Below are positions 32,727-42,698 of a stretch of 64,000 nucleotides of DNA, piece by piece. The DNA lies in contig DAIMGJ010000003.1 of assembly GCA_036723975.1 (NCBI GenBank), forward strand, positions 62,001 through 126,000, in the 5' to 3' direction. Each line of letters starts with the position of its first letter. Within the stretch, counting starts at the first letter, position 1. This stretch comes from JAILEN01 sp036723975 (GTDB taxonomy: Bacteria; Bacillota; Clostridia; Lachnospirales; Lachnospiraceae). A program made the translations under genes and the position numbers. The notes beneath the pieces are model-generated. The model was not told where the DNA came from. It did not search any database and was given only the letters and a program-made list of their open reading frames with translations.

Positions 32727-34973
32727 TTGGAAGAACAAAAGATTTATGCAGATGTAATAGTAGACATCTCTCATGAAAAATTGGATAAGACCTTTCAGTA
32801 TGAGGTGCCTGCACATCTGATAGATCAGGTTCATTTGGGAAGCCGTGTGTCAGTGTCCTTTGGAAAGGGCGAAGGCAGACGGCTTACTGCTTATGTGGTG
32901 GGCTTTTCGGAAAAGCCGGATTGGGATCCGGACAAGATGAAACCGATTTTGGGCATTTCAAAAGAAGCCAATACGATTGAAGATGATTTGATTGAATTGG
33001 CGGCCTGGATGAAGTCAAACTTTGGCGGCACCATGAACCAGGCACTAAAAACCGTGCTTCCCATAAAAAAGAAAGAAGCCGTTAAAAAAGTAAAATCCGT
33101 AGAGTTTCTTTTGGATGAAAAAAAGGCCGACGATATTTTTACGGACCTTGTCTCAAGAAAGAATCATTCTGTAGCAAAGGAGCGTCTGTTACAGGCGCTG
33201 ATGCAGGATCATTTGCTTTCCTGGGATATGATTACAAAGAAATTAAATATCCCATCATCTGTCATTCGTGACTTTGAAAAAGCGGGATACGTGCGGATTT
33301 TGGAAGAACGAGCATTTCGAAATCCAACGGATAAGCTTAAAGGTGACTGGGCGCACCATACCTTAAATCCCATGCAGCAGGAGGTCGTGGATACTTTTAT
33401 AAAAGATTACGACGAAGGAAAACGAACTCCTTACTTGCTTTACGGTGTTACCGGCTCCGGTAAAACGGAAGTTTATTTGGAGATGATTGACCATATCTTA
33501 AAGCAGGGGAAAGAGGCCATTGTGCTAATCCCGGAAATCTCTTTGACCTACCAAACTTTGGTGCGATTCTATCGCCGGTTTGGAGATGTGGTTTCCATTA
33601 TGAATTCCCGTTTGTCACCCGGAGAACGATTTGATCAGTTTGAACGGGCAAAACGGGGAGATATTAAAATTATGATTGGCCCCCGTTCCGCCCTGTTTAC
33701 ACCGTTTGAACATTTGGGGCTTATTGTGATGGACGAGGAACATGATGACTCCTATAAAAGCGAAACCATTCCCAGATATCACGCCAGAGAAACGGCAGTG
33801 GAGCGGGCAAGAATCGCAGGGGCATCCGTAGTTCTTGGTTCTGCCACTCCTTCGGTGGAAAGCTTTACCCGGGCAACGACAGGAGAATACAAGCTTTTAT
33901 CCATGCCAAACCGCGTGGAGGCACGTCCTCTTCCATCCTGCGAGATTGTGGATTTGCGAGAAGAGTTAAAAGCAGGCAACCGCTCCATGATTAGCCGAAG
34001 CTTGTATTTGGCTATGGACGAGGCTTTTTCCAAGGGAGAGCAGGTCATGCTTTTCTTAAATCGCCGAGGCCTGTTGGGCTCCGTTTCTTGTAGGGCATGC
34101 GGTCATGTGATAAAATGTCCTCACTGTGATATATCTTTAAGTTTGCACAAAAATCGGAAGTTGACCTGCCATTACTGTGGCTATGAAGAGGATATGCCAA
34201 AGGTATGTCCGAAGTGCGGATCAAAGTATATCGGTGGTTTTAAAGCCGGTACGGAAAAAATAGAAGAAGTGGTAAGGGAAACTTTTCCAAGTGTGCGAAC
34301 CCTTCGTATGGATGCGGACACCACAAAGGGAAAGGATTCTCATCAGGAAATATTAAACGCCTTTGCAAATCATGAGGCGGATGTGTTAATCGGAACGCAG
34401 ATGATTGTAAAGGGACATGATTTTTCAAATGTTACCTTAATGGGAATCATGGCGGCGGATATGTCGTTAAATGCCGGAGATTATCGTGGAGCAGAGCGAA
34501 CGTTTCAGATGATTACACAGGCAGCAGGCCGTGCGGGACGAGGTGAAAAAAGAGGCCGTGTAATTATTCAGACCTATCAGCCGGACAATTACAGTGTGCA
34601 GGCAGCTGCGGTACAAAACTATGATTTGTTTTATGAAACGGAAAGTGCGTTTCGAAAGATGATGAATTATCCACCGTTTTGCCATATGCTTTCGGTGCAG
34701 ATTACATCAGAAAAAGAATCGGAAGCCGTCGGAAAGGCAAAACTTTTAGGCGAGTTTTTAAAGGCAAAGTCCTATGGTGTTTTGATTTTTGGACCCCAGG
34801 ATGCAGGCATTGCCAAACTGCGGGATATATACCGAAAAGTGATTTATGTTAGAAATGAGGACTACAACCGCCTCATTGCGATAAAAGACGATATGGAAAA
34901 ATACTTGCTGGAGGAAAACAGATTTCGTCTGGCCCATGTCAGTTTTGATTTTGACCCGACAAACGGGTTCTAA
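32727..34973 (+). CDS. priA: Primosomal protein N' (replication restart helicase)
   Basis: 748 residues. The N-terminal DNA-binding domain is followed by helicase motifs GVTGSGKTEVY (Walker A) and VMDEEHDDSY (DEEH box). Between the helicase halves lies the double zinc module, with eight Cys in four CxxC pairs (CRAC, CPHC, CHYC, CPKC, residues about 453-495). PriA reloads the replisome at stalled forks. It starts with TTG two bases after the murE stop, so it is probably translationally coupled. Confidence 0.94.
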   Translation: MEEQKIYADVIVDISHEKLDKTFQYEVPAHLIDQVHLGSRVSVSFGKGEGRRLTAYVVGFSEKPDWDPDKMKPILGISKEANTIEDDLIELAAWMKSNFGGTMNQALKTVLPIKKKEAVKKVKSVEFLLDEKKADDIFTDLVSRKNHSVAKERLLQALMQDHLLSWDMITKKLNIPSSVIRDFEKAGYVRILEERAFRNPTDKLKGDWAHHTLNPMQQEVVDTFIKDYDEGKRTPYLLYGVTGSGKTEVYLEMIDHILKQGKEAIVLIPEISLTYQTLVRFYRRFGDVVSIMNSRLSPGERFDQFERAKRGDIKIMIGPRSALFTPFEHLGLIVMDEEHDDSYKSETIPRYHARETAVERARIAGASVVLGSATPSVESFTRATTGEYKLLSMPNRVEARPLPSCEIVDLREELKAGNRSMISRSLYLAMDEAFSKGEQVMLFLNRRGLLGSVSCRACGHVIKCPHCDISLSLHKNRKLTCHYCGYEEDMPKVCPKCGSKYIGGFKAGTEKIEEVVRETFPSVRTLRMDADTTKGKDSHQEILNAFANHEADVLIGTQMIVKGHDFSNVTLMGIMAADMSLNAGDYRGAERTFQMITQAAGRAGRGEKRGRVIIQTYQPDNYSVQAAAVQNYDLFYETESAFRKMMNYPPFCHMLSVQITSEKESEAVGKAKLLGEFLKAKSYGVLIFGPQDAGIAKLRDIYRKVIYVRNEDYNRLIAIKDDMEKYLLEENRFRLAHVSFDFDPTNGF

Positions 34974-34987
34974 AGAAGGAGGATGCT

Positions 34988-35476
34988 ATGGCATTAAGAG
35001 AAGTTAGAATTCAAGGAGATCCGATTCTGGAGAAGCCCTGTCGTCCGGTGACGGAAGTGACAGAGCGGATTCGGACCTTGATTGATGATATGTTGGAAAC
35101 CATGTACGAACACGATGGCGTGGGGCTTGCAGCACCGCAGGTAGGCGTTTTAAAACGTATTGTGGTAATCGACGTTGGTGAAGGCCCGATTGTTATGATT
35201 AATCCTGAAATCTTAGAAACTTCAGGGGAACAGACCGGAGCGGAAGGCTGCCTTTCTTTACCGGGAAAATATGGAACCGTGACTCGTCCCAATTATGTAA
35301 AAGCAAAATTCTTTGATGAAAATATGGATGAGTATGAAATCGAAGGTGAGGAACTTTTAGCACGTGCCATCTGTCATGAGCTTGATCACCTTGACGGTCA
35401 TATGTACACAGAACTTGCTGAAGGGCCGCTTTACACTGCTGAGGAGATGTCAGAAGAGGACAGTGAGGAGGAGTAG
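34988..35476 (+). CDS. def: Peptide deformylase
   Basis: 162 residues. All three motifs are intact: GVGLAAPQVG, EGCLSLPG (metal-ligand Cys) and HELDHLDG (HExxH). It removes the formyl group from nascent proteins. The next gene, fmt, adds that formyl group to the initiator tRNA, the usual pairing. The C-terminus ends in an acidic tail (EEMSEEDSEEE). Start preceded by AGAAGGAGG. Confidence 0.95.
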   Translation: MALREVRIQGDPILEKPCRPVTEVTERIRTLIDDMLETMYEHDGVGLAAPQVGVLKRIVVIDVGEGPIVMINPEILETSGEQTGAEGCLSLPGKYGTVTRPNYVKAKFFDENMDEYEIEGEELLARAICHELDHLDGHMYTELAEGPLYTAEEMSEEDSEEE

Positions 35477-35479
35477 GAT

Positions 35480-36454
35480 ATGAACGTAATTTTTATGGGA
35501 ACGCCGGATTTTGCAGCCACAACCTTAAAAGCCATCGTCAATGCAGGCCATAACGTGGTGCTTTGTGTGACACAGCCGGATCGTCCTAGCGGACGAGGTA
35601 ATGGTATGCAGTCTCCTTTTGTAAAGGTGGTTGCAGAGGAACTTGGCATTATGGTTTACCAGCCGGAAAGTGTAAAAGATCCGTCCGTGATTGCGGAATT
35701 AAAAGAAATCAATGCGGATATTTTTGTGGTGGCTGCTTACGGACAGATTCTTCCCAAGGAGCTTTTGGAGGTCCCGAAGTACGGTTGTATTAACGTTCAT
35801 GCCTCTTTGCTTCCGAAGTATCGAGGAGCATCTCCGATTCAGTGGTCCATTTTAAACGGTGACGAAGTAACCGGTGTGACCATTATGCAGATGGGTGAAG
35901 GATTGGATGACGGCGATATTTTAATGCAGGAAGAAGTGGTTATCGACCCGGAGGAAACCGGCGGCTCATTATTTGATAAGCTGGCAATCGTAGGCGGAAA
36001 TCTTTGCTGCATGGCACTTACCGCCATCGAAGAGGGCGTGGTTACTCCGATTCCTCAGGATGAGAGCAAAGCAACAAAAGTTGGGATGATCAAAAAGGAA
36101 TTGGGATTAATTGACTTCTCTAAATCCGCAGATGAAATCTGCCGTTATGTGAGAGGATTAAATCCATGGCCTTGCACCTATACTTTTTATGACGGAAAAA
36201 TCTTAAAGGTTTGGCGTGCAAAGCATGACGTGTTCTTGGAAAACATGTTTGCTGAGGAACTAATCGGAGATATGACCGCCAACGAAACCATTCCCGGGAC
36301 TGTTGTTCACGTGGACGGAAAACACCTTTTGATTCAAACGGGAAGCGGATTTTTATCTGTGGAAGAGGTGCAGTTGGAAGGTAAGCGTCGCATGTGGATT
36401 GAGGACTTTTTAAACGGATACTCTGTTTCAGAAGGTGATTTGATCGGTAATTAA
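35480..36454 (+). CDS. fmt: Methionyl-tRNA formyltransferase
   Basis: 324 residues. The formyl-transfer domain contains the FMGTPDFA start, the HASLLPKYRGASPIQW motif with catalytic Asn/His, and the GLDDGDIL segment; the C-terminal tRNA-binding barrel follows. It formylates Met-tRNAi with 10-formyl-THF. Three bases separate it from def and two from rsmB. Confidence 0.95.
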   Translation: MNVIFMGTPDFAATTLKAIVNAGHNVVLCVTQPDRPSGRGNGMQSPFVKVVAEELGIMVYQPESVKDPSVIAELKEINADIFVVAAYGQILPKELLEVPKYGCINVHASLLPKYRGASPIQWSILNGDEVTGVTIMQMGEGLDDGDILMQEEVVIDPEETGGSLFDKLAIVGGNLCCMALTAIEEGVVTPIPQDESKATKVGMIKKELGLIDFSKSADEICRYVRGLNPWPCTYTFYDGKILKVWRAKHDVFLENMFAEELIGDMTANETIPGTVVHVDGKHLLIQTGSGFLSVEEVQLEGKRRMWIEDFLNGYSVSEGDLIGN

Positions 36455-36456
36455 TT

Positions 36457-37821
36457 ATGTCAAAAGAAAACTTGCGAGCACTGTCATTGGATGTGATTAT
36501 GGAAGTTCTGGAGAAACAGGGTTTTTCCAATCATGTATTAAATGCGGTGTTATCAAAATATCAGTATTTGGAAAAGCAGGAGAGAAGTTTTATTACCCGT
36601 CTTTCATTGGGAACAATCGAAAAGGCGACTCTTTTGGATGCAATTATAAACACCTATTCCAAAACAAAGGTAAAAAAACAAAAGCCTGTGATTCGAAATA
36701 TTCTTCGCCTCAGCATTTATCAGCTTTATTTTATGGACAATGTTCCGGAGTCTGCGATTGTAAATGAGGCGGTAAAACTTGCAAAAAAAAGAGGGCTTGC
36801 AGGCCTGTCTGGCTTTGTAAACGGTACCTTGCGCTCTGTGATACGAGAGCAGAAACCTTTGTCGGAATTTGTGGAAGGTTCCCTTGCACTTGCTTACTCC
36901 ATGCCGGATTGGATTGTGGAAAAGTGGAGTAACGATTATGGAAAAGAAAAGACAAAAGAAATCCTAAAAGGATTTTCACATGAAAAGGGCATAACCGTCC
37001 GAACAGATGTTACGAAGATTTCTCCCGAAGAGTTAAAGATAAAGCTTACGGAGGAAGGCATGAAGGTATCTAATACCGAGCTTCCCTATGCATTTTTTAT
37101 CGAGGATTTTGATTACCTGGAGAAATCGGAAAGCTTTCGGGACGGACTTTTTTATGTTCAGGACTTATCTTCCATGGCGGTGGCGGAAAACGCGGATTTG
37201 TTTGCCGGCGCCCGGATATTAGACGTATGTGCCGCTCCCGGCGGAAAGAGTATCCATATGGGAGAAGTGCTTCAGATGTTGGAGGAAAAAGCATCCGGTG
37301 AAAGCACATCGGGGGCATCCCATGGCAGCGTGGAAGCCAGAGACGTATCTGCGGATAAGGTGGCTATCATTGAGGAAAACATTGACCGTACCGGTCGAAA
37401 CAATGTGACGGCAAAGGTAATGGATGCAACGGTGTTTGATGAGGCATCCGTTGAGGCATACGATCGGGTGATTTGCGATTTGCCCTGCTCCGGACTTGGA
37501 GTCATCGGAAAGAAGCCGGAGATTCGTTACCGTGTGCAACCGGAGGACATCCTTTCTCTACAGTCGTTGCAGAGAGAGATTCTTACCAATGCTGTTCGCT
37601 ATGTAAAACCCGGCGGCAAACTCGTGTATTCCACCTGCACCATTACTCGAGAGGAAAACGAGGATAACGTAGCGTGGCTCACCGCGACCTACCCGCAGCT
37701 AAAACTTCTTTCGAGCGAGCAGTTTTTCCCGGAGTCAAATATTCGAGATGGATTTTATGTAGCCGTATTTGGAGTGAATGCAGATATTTCCTCGGCACCG
37801 TCTCCGCTCTACCTCGACTAG
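36457..37821 (+). CDS. rsmB: 16S rRNA m5C967 methyltransferase
   Basis: 454 residues. An N-terminal NusB-like RNA-binding domain (1-140) is followed by the methyltransferase fold with VCAAPGGKS (AdoMet), CDLPCSGLG (release Cys) and YSTCTITREEN (nucleophile Cys). Between AdoMet motifs I and II there is a short Ser/Gly/Ala-rich insertion (about residues 278-292, GESTSGASHG) not usual for RsmB. The end is slightly longer than usual (a tail of about 12 residues after DGFYVAVF). Sequence near the 3' end is visibly more GC-rich than the flanking genes. Confidence 0.92.
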   Translation: MSKENLRALSLDVIMEVLEKQGFSNHVLNAVLSKYQYLEKQERSFITRLSLGTIEKATLLDAIINTYSKTKVKKQKPVIRNILRLSIYQLYFMDNVPESAIVNEAVKLAKKRGLAGLSGFVNGTLRSVIREQKPLSEFVEGSLALAYSMPDWIVEKWSNDYGKEKTKEILKGFSHEKGITVRTDVTKISPEELKIKLTEEGMKVSNTELPYAFFIEDFDYLEKSESFRDGLFYVQDLSSMAVAENADLFAGARILDVCAAPGGKSIHMGEVLQMLEEKASGESTSGASHGSVEARDVSADKVAIIEENIDRTGRNNVTAKVMDATVFDEASVEAYDRVICDLPCSGLGVIGKKPEIRYRVQPEDILSLQSLQREILTNAVRYVKPGGKLVYSTCTITREENEDNVAWLTATYPQLKLLSSEQFFPESNIRDGFYVAVFGVNADISSAPSPLYLD

Positions 37822-37961
37822 TCGAATGTCTGTAAAGAATCTCTCAGGAAAGCCTTCGAGATTCAACAGCCATACGACGGATTCTCGGAACGCTCCGCGG
37901 ATGACTGTCGGAAATATCTCATTCATCCAAATACTGTACAAAAAACGATTGGACTAAGATT

Positions 37962-39002
37962 ATGAAAACGGATATAAAATCTTTAAATCTAGATGAATTA
38001 ACCGCATATATAGAGACTCTCGGGGAGAAGAAGTTCCGCGCAAAGCAGCTCTACGAGTGGATGCACGTGCATCTCGCAAGAAACTACGACGAGATGTCAA
38101 ACATCCCAAAGTCCTTGAAAGAAAAGTTGCAGCGCGATGCGGACTACGTTTCCCTCGTGCAACGGGATTGCCAGATTTCCAAGGAAGACGGCACCAGAAA
38201 GTATCTGTTTGAATTAAGTGACGGAAACTTTGTGGAAAGCGTTATGATGCGCTATGAGTACGGTATCTCCGTGTGTGTATCTTCGCAGGTTGGCTGCAAG
38301 ATGGGATGCAGATTTTGCGCATCTACTTTGGACGGCTGGCTTAGAAATCTAACACCCTCTGAAATTTTGGACCAGATTTACGCGATTTCAAAGGATATGG
38401 GAGAACGCGTGGGACACGTTGTTGTTATGGGAACCGGAGAACCCCTGGATAACTATGATAACCTGCTCAAGTTTATTGAATTATTATCGGATGAAAACGG
38501 TTTGAATCTTTCCCAGCGAAACATTACGGTTTCAACCTGTGGAATCGTGCCGAGAATCTACGATTTGGCTGATAAAAAACTGCAGATTACTTTGGCATTG
38601 TCTCTACATGCCTCTTCACAGGAAAAGCGAAAAGCTCTGATGCCGGTGGCAAATGCCTATGATTTGTCTGAAGTGCTAAAAGCATGTGAGTATTATTATA
38701 AAAAAACGGGGCGAAGAATGTCCTATGAATACAGCTTGATAGCAGGTCAAAATGACAGAGAGGAAGATGTGCGGGAATTGGTGGCACTTTTTTCTAAAAA
38801 GAACTGCCATATCAACCTGATTCCGGTGAATCCGATTAAGGAGAGAAACTACCAATCTTCAAGCAAAGAGGCGGTAAATGCCTTCAAAAATAAACTTGAA
38901 AAAAACGGAATAAATGTTACCATTAGAAGGGAAATGGGCAGGGATATTGACGGCGCTTGCGGACAGCTTAGAAGACGTCATTTAGAAGCATCTCGCTCAT
39001 AA
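37962..39002 (+). CDS. rlmN: Dual-specificity 23S rRNA/tRNA m2A methyltransferase
   Basis: 346 residues, radical-SAM enzyme. The CxxxCxxC cluster is CKMGCRFC (about residue 114), followed by GTGEPLDNYDN. The C-terminal GADIDGACGQL-like block holds the second catalytic Cys (DGACGQL). It methylates A2503 of 23S rRNA and A37 of some tRNAs. It is separated from rsmB by 140 non-coding bases, the longest gap in this operon, and has no clear Shine-Dalgarno sequence (GGACTAAG at best). Confidence 0.93.
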   Translation: MKTDIKSLNLDELTAYIETLGEKKFRAKQLYEWMHVHLARNYDEMSNIPKSLKEKLQRDADYVSLVQRDCQISKEDGTRKYLFELSDGNFVESVMMRYEYGISVCVSSQVGCKMGCRFCASTLDGWLRNLTPSEILDQIYAISKDMGERVGHVVVMGTGEPLDNYDNLLKFIELLSDENGLNLSQRNITVSTCGIVPRIYDLADKKLQITLALSLHASSQEKRKALMPVANAYDLSEVLKACEYYYKKTGRRMSYEYSLIAGQNDREEDVRELVALFSKKNCHINLIPVNPIKERNYQSSSKEAVNAFKNKLEKNGINVTIRREMGRDIDGACGQLRRRHLEASRS

Positions 39003-39017
39003 GAAAGGTGAATATAT

Positions 39018-39755
39018 ATGATTTTTTATGCCATGACAGATGAAGGTCAGGTGCGTGATTCCAATCAGGATTACGTCTTTGCCTCAGATGCCGGTGCAGG
39101 AAAACTTGCCAACCTGTTTATCGTGGCTGATGGAATGGGTGGCCATTTGGCCGGTGAGTATGCATCAGAAACGGCGGTAAAAGCTGTTCTTGAGGCTGTG
39201 CGCGAAAAGCTGGAAGATAAGCCAATCGCTATTTTGGAATCGGCTATAAGAGTTGCAAATAAGCGAGTTTATACAGAGGCACAAAACGACCCCAAAAAAA
39301 GAGGAATGGGTACTACAATGGTTGCTGCTACCGTAGATGGTGGACGTCTATATGTAGCCAATGTGGGAGACAGCAGACTGTATGCCATGTCAGGAGGTAG
39401 ATTGCAGCAGATTACCAGAGACCATTCTGTGGTAGAGGAACTGGTTCGAACCGGAGGAATTCCGAAGGAGCTTGCTTCAAAACACGTAGACAAGCACAAA
39501 ATTACCAGAGCAATCGGTGTTGAGCCGGAAGTGAAAGTAGATTTCTTTGATGTTGCTTTGGATGACATTTCCATTGTTTTGATGTGCTCGGACGGTCTTA
39601 CCAATATGGTGGAGGATTCTGTAATCGAGGAAATCTTGTCGTCCGATGACAAGGTAAAGCAAAAGGTGGAGAAACTGGTTACTACCGCAAACGAGAATGG
39701 CGGAGAAGATAACATTACGGTTGTGGTTATCGATTCCTTTGAAGATGAGGTGTAA
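39018..39755 (+). CDS. stp: PP2C-family serine/threonine protein phosphatase
   Basis: 245 residues. Metal-binding motifs are intact: DEGQVRDSNQDY, VADGMGGH, NVGDSRLY and, near the end, GGEDNIT. It is the partner of the PASTA kinase encoded two bases downstream and removes its phosphorylations. Its place between rlmN and prkC is the conserved Firmicute order. Confidence 0.93.
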   Translation: MIFYAMTDEGQVRDSNQDYVFASDAGAGKLANLFIVADGMGGHLAGEYASETAVKAVLEAVREKLEDKPIAILESAIRVANKRVYTEAQNDPKKRGMGTTMVAATVDGGRLYVANVGDSRLYAMSGGRLQQITRDHSVVEELVRTGGIPKELASKHVDKHKITRAIGVEPEVKVDFFDVALDDISIVLMCSDGLTNMVEDSVIEEILSSDDKVKQKVEKLVTTANENGGEDNITVVVIDSFEDEV

Positions 39756-39757
39756 AT

Positions 39758-41764
39758 ATGTTTGAAAATGGAACATACGTAGGAGATCGCTACGAGATTA
39801 TAGAAAAAATCGGTGCCGGCGGAATGAGCGATGTATACAAGGCATTGGATCATGCCCTCGGGAGAGAGGTTGCGCTTAAGGTATTAAAGCAGGAGTTTAA
39901 TGAGGACTCTTCCTTTATTGCAAAGTTTCGTCAGGAAGCTCAGGCGGCAGCCGGTTTGGAACATGCCAATATTGTTAATATTTACGATGTGGGAAACGAA
40001 AACGGTATGTACTACATCGTTATGGAATATGTGGAGGGCATTACTTTAAAGACCTATATCGCAAAAAAAGGAAAACTTGCCTATAACGAGGTGATTTCCA
40101 TTGCGATTCAGGTAGGTCGAGGCATCGAGGCTGCTCACAAGAAAAATATCATTCATCGTGATATAAAGCCACAGAATATTATGATTTCTCGTGAAGGAAA
40201 GGTAAAGGTTACCGATTTCGGAATTGCCAGAGCCGCTACTTCCAATACGGTCAGTGCGGATATCATGGGAAGTGTACACTACTCTTCGCCGGAGCAGGCG
40301 AGAAACGGATATGTTTCTTTCCAGAGCGATATTTACTCTCTCGGTATTGTAATGTATGAGATGATTACCGGACGTGTTCCTTTTGACGGAGAAACCACGG
40401 TGGCAATTGCATTACAGCATTTGCAATCTGAGATGACTCCTCCAAGTGTATATGCGGAAAATATCCCGGTCAGTGTGGAAAAGATTATTAAGAAAGCCAC
40501 CATGAAGAATCAGGATCGCAGATATCAGACCATGGAAGAGCTTCTTTGCGATTTGAAAAAGGCACTTGTAAATCCGGATGAGGATTTTGTAAAACTTGCG
40601 GAAAGCGATGAAGGCGACCGAACCAGAGTGATTACCGACGAAGAGGTAAAGCGCATTCAGGTTCAAGCCGGTCTTGTGGATGTTTCCGATATTAAGTCGG
40701 ATGAAGAATTTGATGATGACGATGACGATGATGAAATCAATCCGAAGATGGACAAGGCGTTTCGCATTATGGGAATTGTTGTTGCCGTTTTAATTGTAAT
40801 CTTAGTGATTTATTTCATTGGAACTTTCCTCGGATGGTTTAAGTTTGGTTCAAAAGATAAAACTGATGATACGGAAGTGACCGAAGAGCAGATTGAGATG
40901 ATTAATCTCCTTGGAAAGACTGAGGATGAGGCAAAAGAAGCCTTAAAAGAACTGGGCCTTGGCTATAAGAAGGTGGGAACCGCTTCTTCCGATGAATACG
41001 CGGAGGGACAGATTATGACCCAGAGCGTTAGCGCCGGTGAGAAGGTTTCACCCAACGAAACCATCAAGGTGACGATTTCATCCGGAAAAGGTGAAATTTC
41101 CATTCCGAATGTGGTGGGCGCGACAGAGTCTTCTGCAGAACAGACCTTAAAGGATGCAGGATTTAAAGTAAATAAGAGCTATGAGTATTCGAAGGACGTG
41201 GAAAACGGTAAAGTTATTTCGCAAACACCGGATTCCAATTCTTCCGGAAAAGAAGGGGATACCATTACCATTGTGGTTTCTCAGGGAGTAGAGTCTGTTA
41301 AAGTACCTTCCATTACCGGTATGACCCAGGAGGAAGCAACCAATGCACTTGCCGCGGTCGGATTAACCGTCGGAAATATTACCTCCGATAACAGTGACAA
41401 TGTAGAGGAAGGCAAAGTTATTTCTCAGGGTACTTCATCAGGTTCCTATGTGGATGCGGGAGCGGCTGTGGACTTTGTGATTTCCTTAGGTAAGAAGACT
41501 GTATACTATACCTATTCCGAAACCATTACGATTCCGACAACCACGGATACAGAAGCTGCAAATTATTACAATTCCGCAGACGTTGTTTTATACGATGCCA
41601 ACGGAAAGAAGATTGCAGAGTGGACTAACCAGACCACAAGCCTTACCATTCAGGTAAACGGCATTGAAACGGAAAAAGGAAAACTTTCTGTGGTTTATAA
41701 AAACACCACCACCGGTGCCACAAGTACCAGTGAGTCGGAAAAAGTCTTTACCAAGCAACAGTAA
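39758..41764 (+). CDS. prkC: PASTA-domain serine/threonine protein kinase
   Basis: 668 residues. The kinase domain (1-275) has GAGGMSDVY (P-loop), the Lys in VALKVL, HRDIKPQN (catalytic loop) and DFGIA. A juxtamembrane segment ending in a run of seven Asp precedes one TM helix (about 335-355). Three PASTA domains follow (about 380-450, 452-520, 522-588), each recognising uncrosslinked peptidoglycan. A further ~80-residue Thr-rich beta segment lies beyond the last PASTA, without a match I recognise. It signals growth or germination status across the membrane. Confidence 0.93.
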   Translation: MFENGTYVGDRYEIIEKIGAGGMSDVYKALDHALGREVALKVLKQEFNEDSSFIAKFRQEAQAAAGLEHANIVNIYDVGNENGMYYIVMEYVEGITLKTYIAKKGKLAYNEVISIAIQVGRGIEAAHKKNIIHRDIKPQNIMISREGKVKVTDFGIARAATSNTVSADIMGSVHYSSPEQARNGYVSFQSDIYSLGIVMYEMITGRVPFDGETTVAIALQHLQSEMTPPSVYAENIPVSVEKIIKKATMKNQDRRYQTMEELLCDLKKALVNPDEDFVKLAESDEGDRTRVITDEEVKRIQVQAGLVDVSDIKSDEEFDDDDDDDEINPKMDKAFRIMGIVVAVLIVILVIYFIGTFLGWFKFGSKDKTDDTEVTEEQIEMINLLGKTEDEAKEALKELGLGYKKVGTASSDEYAEGQIMTQSVSAGEKVSPNETIKVTISSGKGEISIPNVVGATESSAEQTLKDAGFKVNKSYEYSKDVENGKVISQTPDSNSSGKEGDTITIVVSQGVESVKVPSITGMTQEEATNALAAVGLTVGNITSDNSDNVEEGKVISQGTSSGSYVDAGAAVDFVISLGKKTVYYTYSETITIPTTTDTEAANYYNSADVVLYDANGKKIAEWTNQTTSLTIQVNGIETEKGKLSVVYKNTTTGATSTSESEKVFTKQQ

Positions 41765-41773
41765 AGGAATTAT

Positions 41774-42685
41774 ATGTCTTTAAAAACAGGACGAATATTA
41801 AAAGGGATTTCCGGATTTTACTACGTTTACGTGGTGGAATCCGGAATTTATGAATGTAAGGCAAAGGGTGCATTTCGAAAAGAAAACATTAAGCCTTTGG
41901 TGGGAGACGAGGTACGGATTCAGGTGATTTCCGAAGAGAAAAAGACCGGAAACGTGGAAGAAATTTTACCTCGAACTATGGAGTTATTACGTCCACCGGT
42001 TGCCAATGTGGATCAGGCGTTGGTGATCTTTGCGTTAAAGGAACCGGTACCGAATCTACGCCTTTTAGACAGCTTCCTTGTAAACATGGAGTACAAGGAA
42101 TTATCTACGGTAATTTGTTTTAATAAGGCGGACCTTGCAACAGAAGAAGAAAAAGAAGAATTAAAAAAGACCTACGAATCCGCAGGCTATTCGGTGATTT
42201 TTTCTTCTACCAAGAAGGAAACCGGACTGGATGAAATCCGCAGGGTACTGGAGGGAAAACTTACCACAGTAGCCGGACCATCCGGTGTGGGAAAGTCCTC
42301 CATCATAAATGCATTGCAGTCGGAGGTTATTATGGAAACCGATGGCATGATGAAAAAGATGGATTCCGGAAAACAGACTACCAGACACAGTCAGCTGATT
42401 CAGATAAATGAGACCAGCTTTATCATGGATACGCCGGGTTTCGGCTCCATGGATTTGCCAAAGATAGAAGAGGGAGAGTTAGATGAACTTTTCCCGGAAA
42501 TGCGGGAAGAAAAGTACGACTGTAAGTTTGCCGGCTGTGCTCATCTGAAAGAACCGGATTGTGCGGTAAAGGAAAGGTTGTTATCCGGGGAGATTGCTGA
42601 TAGTCGTTACGAGAATTACAAGGCTTTTTACGAAGAATTAAAGAATGCCAGAAAAATAGATCCCAAAGGCTTAAAGAAAAGATAA
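41774..42685 (+). CDS. rsgA: Ribosome small-subunit-dependent GTPase A
   Basis: 303 residues. An N-terminal OB fold is followed by a circularly permuted GTPase: the G4 motif FNKADL comes before the P-loop GPSGVGKSS (about 169) and G3 DTPG. A C-terminal zinc site uses Cys/His in CKFAGCAHLKEPDC. It helps 30S maturation. Operon position before rpe is the normal Firmicute arrangement. Confidence 0.94.
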   Translation: MSLKTGRILKGISGFYYVYVVESGIYECKAKGAFRKENIKPLVGDEVRIQVISEEKKTGNVEEILPRTMELLRPPVANVDQALVIFALKEPVPNLRLLDSFLVNMEYKELSTVICFNKADLATEEEKEELKKTYESAGYSVIFSSTKKETGLDEIRRVLEGKLTTVAGPSGVGKSSIINALQSEVIMETDGMMKKMDSGKQTTRHSQLIQINETSFIMDTPGFGSMDLPKIEEGELDELFPEMREEKYDCKFAGCAHLKEPDCAVKERLLSGEIADSRYENYKAFYEELKNARKIDPKGLKKR

Positions 42686-42698
42686 GGAAAAGAAATCT

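Noticed and set aside
37735..37941. 68-codon - strand ORF between rsmB and rlmN
   Set aside because: It overlaps the rsmB 3' end, lacks a ribosome binding site and resembles no known family.
39440..39456. tRNA T-arm-like GGTTCGAACC
   Set aside because: It lies within the stp coding frame and no cloverleaf can be formed around it.
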